DNA of 14,776 bases from Limnohabitans sp. (GTDB lineage: Bacteria; Pseudomonadota; Gammaproteobacteria; Burkholderiales; Burkholderiaceae_C): positions 1 through 14,776 of the forward strand of contig VEQI01000037.1 in NCBI GenBank assembly GCA_018883305.1, read 5' to 3'. The notes under the pieces are model-generated. The model was not told the DNA's origin, did not search any database, and saw only the letters and a program-made list of their open reading frames with translations. The translations under genes and the position numbers were made by a program. Below, in pieces: positions 13,783-14,776 of this stretch (positions are counted from its first letter, which is position 1; every line of letters starts with the position of its first letter).

Positions 13783-13812
13783 TTGACCATGCTGCGGCTT
13801 TGCTGGCATCAT
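13783..13812 (+). promoter_or_regulatory. Candidate promoter for the LysR-type regulator
   Basis: TTGACC (13783-13788, 5 of 6), 18-nt spacer, CATCAT (13807-13812, 4 of 6) would start transcription near 13819, in the centre of the inverted repeat. A regulator bound there would block its own gene, the usual LysR autoregulation. The -10 match is modest. Confidence 0.3.
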
Positions 13813-13839
13813 TCAATTTATTTGAATGAAATAGCAAAG
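13798..13839. promoter_or_regulatory. Nested inverted repeat, probable LysR operator
   Basis: Inner arms TCATTCAA (13809-13816) and TTGAATGA (13822-13829) with a 5-nt centre form a perfect 8-bp dyad. Outer arms CTTTGCT (13798-13804) and AGCAAAG (13833-13839) add 7 bp after spacers of 4 and 3 nt. The inner dyad fits the T-N11-A, interrupted-palindrome style of LysR recognition sites and lies between the divergent pirin and LysR genes. As RNA it would form a hairpin ending 3 nt before the LysR start codon. Confidence 0.7.
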
Positions 13840-13842
13840 ATC

Positions 13843-14776
13843 GTGCAAATCGAAAAACCCTCCCCGAGAGACTGGCTCACACCAGAAATGCTGCTCATGC
13901 TGCAGACCATCGAGCGCCAGGGCAGCCTTGCCGCCGCCGCCCGCGAACTCGATCTGGTGCCCAGCGCCCTGACCTACCGGGTGCGCCAGCTCGAAGACGC
14001 GCTGGACGTGTTGCTGTTCGACCGCTCCTCGCGTCAGGCCCGCCCCACCGCCGCCGGACGCGAGTTGCTGCGAGAAGCCGAGCGCCTGCTGAGCGATTTG
14101 GACACCGTGGCCAACCGGGTGCGCCGCGTGGCCACCGGCTGGGAGGCGCAGTTCACGATCGCGGTGGACAGCGTGATCGCCCGACCCGCCGTGATGGAGC
14201 TGTGCGCGGCGTTTCTGGCCACGCGGGCGCCCACCCGGCTCAAGCTGCGCGACGAGACCCTCTCCGGCACGCTGGAGGCCCTGAGTTCGGGCCAGGCCGA
14301 TCTGGCTCTGGGTCTGCCCGAGACCGGCTCCGACACCCGGCTGCAGAGCCAGCCGCTGGGCGATGTCGAGTTCGTGTACGCCGTGGCGCCCACGCACCCG
14401 CTGGCCCGGGCGGTGCAGCCCCTGTCGGACGAGCTGGTGCGGCAGCACCGGGCCGTGGCCGTGGCCGACACCGGCACCCGCGGCCGCGGCCTGTCGTTCA
14501 ACCTGCTGGGCGGGCAGGACGTGTTCACCGTGGCCAGCATGCAGGCCAAGCTGGACGCCCAGCTGCGTGGCCTGGGCTGCGGCTTCGTGCCGGCGGCCAT
14601 GGCGCAACCCCACGTCGCCGCCGGACGGCTGGTGACGCGCGCCATGGAACGGCCGCAGCGGCCGGTGCCGGTGCGCTACGCCTGGCGGCGCACGCCGCGG
14701 CAGGCCCAGGGCCGGGCGCTGCAGTGGTGGCTGGCGCAGCTGGAGCTGCCCCTGACCCGCCCCGCGCTGCTGCAAC
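13843..14776 (+). CDS. LysR-type transcriptional regulator (3' end beyond window)
   Basis: Translation from GTG 13843 gives MQIEKPSPRDWLTPEMLLML and stays open to the window end (311 codons). The N-terminal winged helix-turn-helix covers about 14-75: TIERQGSLAAAARELDLVPS, then ALTYRVRQLEDALDVLLFDR, the classic LysR recognition pattern, ending R-P-T-A-A-G. A periplasmic-binding-protein-like effector domain follows from about 105. Ligand is unknown. GTG is preferred because the protein homologous region begins near LTPEM; ATG 13888 is a later alternative and TTG 13822 would lie in the operator. No strong ribosome site precedes the GTG. It is divergent from the pirin-flavodoxin operon, its likely target. 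The second half is much richer in GC (about 77-82 percent in lines I counted) than the neighbours (about 55-60 percent). At 311+ residues it should end soon after the window edge. Confidence 0.92.
   Translation, partial: MQIEKPSPRDWLTPEMLLMLQTIERQGSLAAAARELDLVPSALTYRVRQLEDALDVLLFDRSSRQARPTAAGRELLREAERLLSDLDTVANRVRRVATGWEAQFTIAVDSVIARPAVMELCAAFLATRAPTRLKLRDETLSGTLEALSSGQADLALGLPETGSDTRLQSQPLGDVEFVYAVAPTHPLARAVQPLSDELVRQHRAVAVADTGTRGRGLSFNLLGGQDVFTVASMQAKLDAQLRGLGCGFVPAAMAQPHVAAGRLVTRAMERPQRPVPVRYAWRRTPRQAQGRALQWWLAQLELPLTRPALLQ

Noticed and set aside
13813..14775. Long open frame on the minus strand opposite the LysR gene (about 320 codons)
   Set aside because: It is low-complexity, rich in G, Q, H and R, as expected from the antisense of a high-GC gene; the plus strand encodes a clear LysR protein that runs off the window.
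1..14776. Search for insertion sequences, att sites, CRISPR arrays or phage genes
   Set aside because: No transposase or integrase-like protein, no regularly spaced direct repeats, and the two tRNA genes have intact ends with no duplicated 3' fragment in the window.

Overview
The window reads as ordinary chromosomal DNA of a betaproteobacterium. The order Burkholderiales, and a Comamonadaceae-like member, is my best guess. This rests on codon usage, the hupB - tRNA-Val - ppiD gene order, the short rhodanese-type tRNA hydroxylase and the pirin/flavodoxin/LysR cluster, all of which resemble that group from memory; no search was run. Coding density is high. I see no insertion sequence, integrase, phage gene or CRISPR array.

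Layout. Bases 1-313 (-) hold the N-terminal part of surE, divergent from a zinc-independent quinone oxidoreductase (423-1397, +). That gene converges, 3 bp apart, on a Crp/Fnr-fold regulator (1401-2075, -), whose best start codon is followed by an in-frame TAA. Upstream lies a second Crp-like gene (2261-2659, -) that ends before any DNA-binding domain. Next, all on the minus strand, come tRNA-His with its terminator, the periplasmic folding factor ppiD, a terminator, tRNA-Val(UAC) and hupB. They are followed upstream by a D-malate/tartrate dehydrogenase (dmlA/ttuC type). A tightly coupled run dnaE - pgsA - EamA transporter occupies 6687-11622 (-).

A 43-bp gap containing a 12-bp perfect palindrome separates dnaE from the divergent trhO-like gene (11666-12409, +). 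The dnaE -10 box is placed so that its transcript would start at the ATG itself. The right end is a redox/stress module: pirin (13037-13732, -) followed by a flavodoxin-like protein (12468-13001, -), divergent from a LysR-type regulator (13843 to the window end, +). The 110-bp gap between pirin and LysR carries a nested inverted repeat centred about 64 bp upstream of the predicted pirin transcription start, where LysR proteins usually bind. GC content rises sharply inside the LysR gene.

Most genes are housekeeping: replication, phospholipid synthesis, nucleoid structure, envelope protein folding, translation, survival nucleotidase. No strong case for a wholly new system emerged. The parts most worth a second look are the paired Crp-fold genes (one lacking the DNA-binding domain, one with an early stop), the pirin/LysR operator, and the compact dnaE/trhO divergent promoter.
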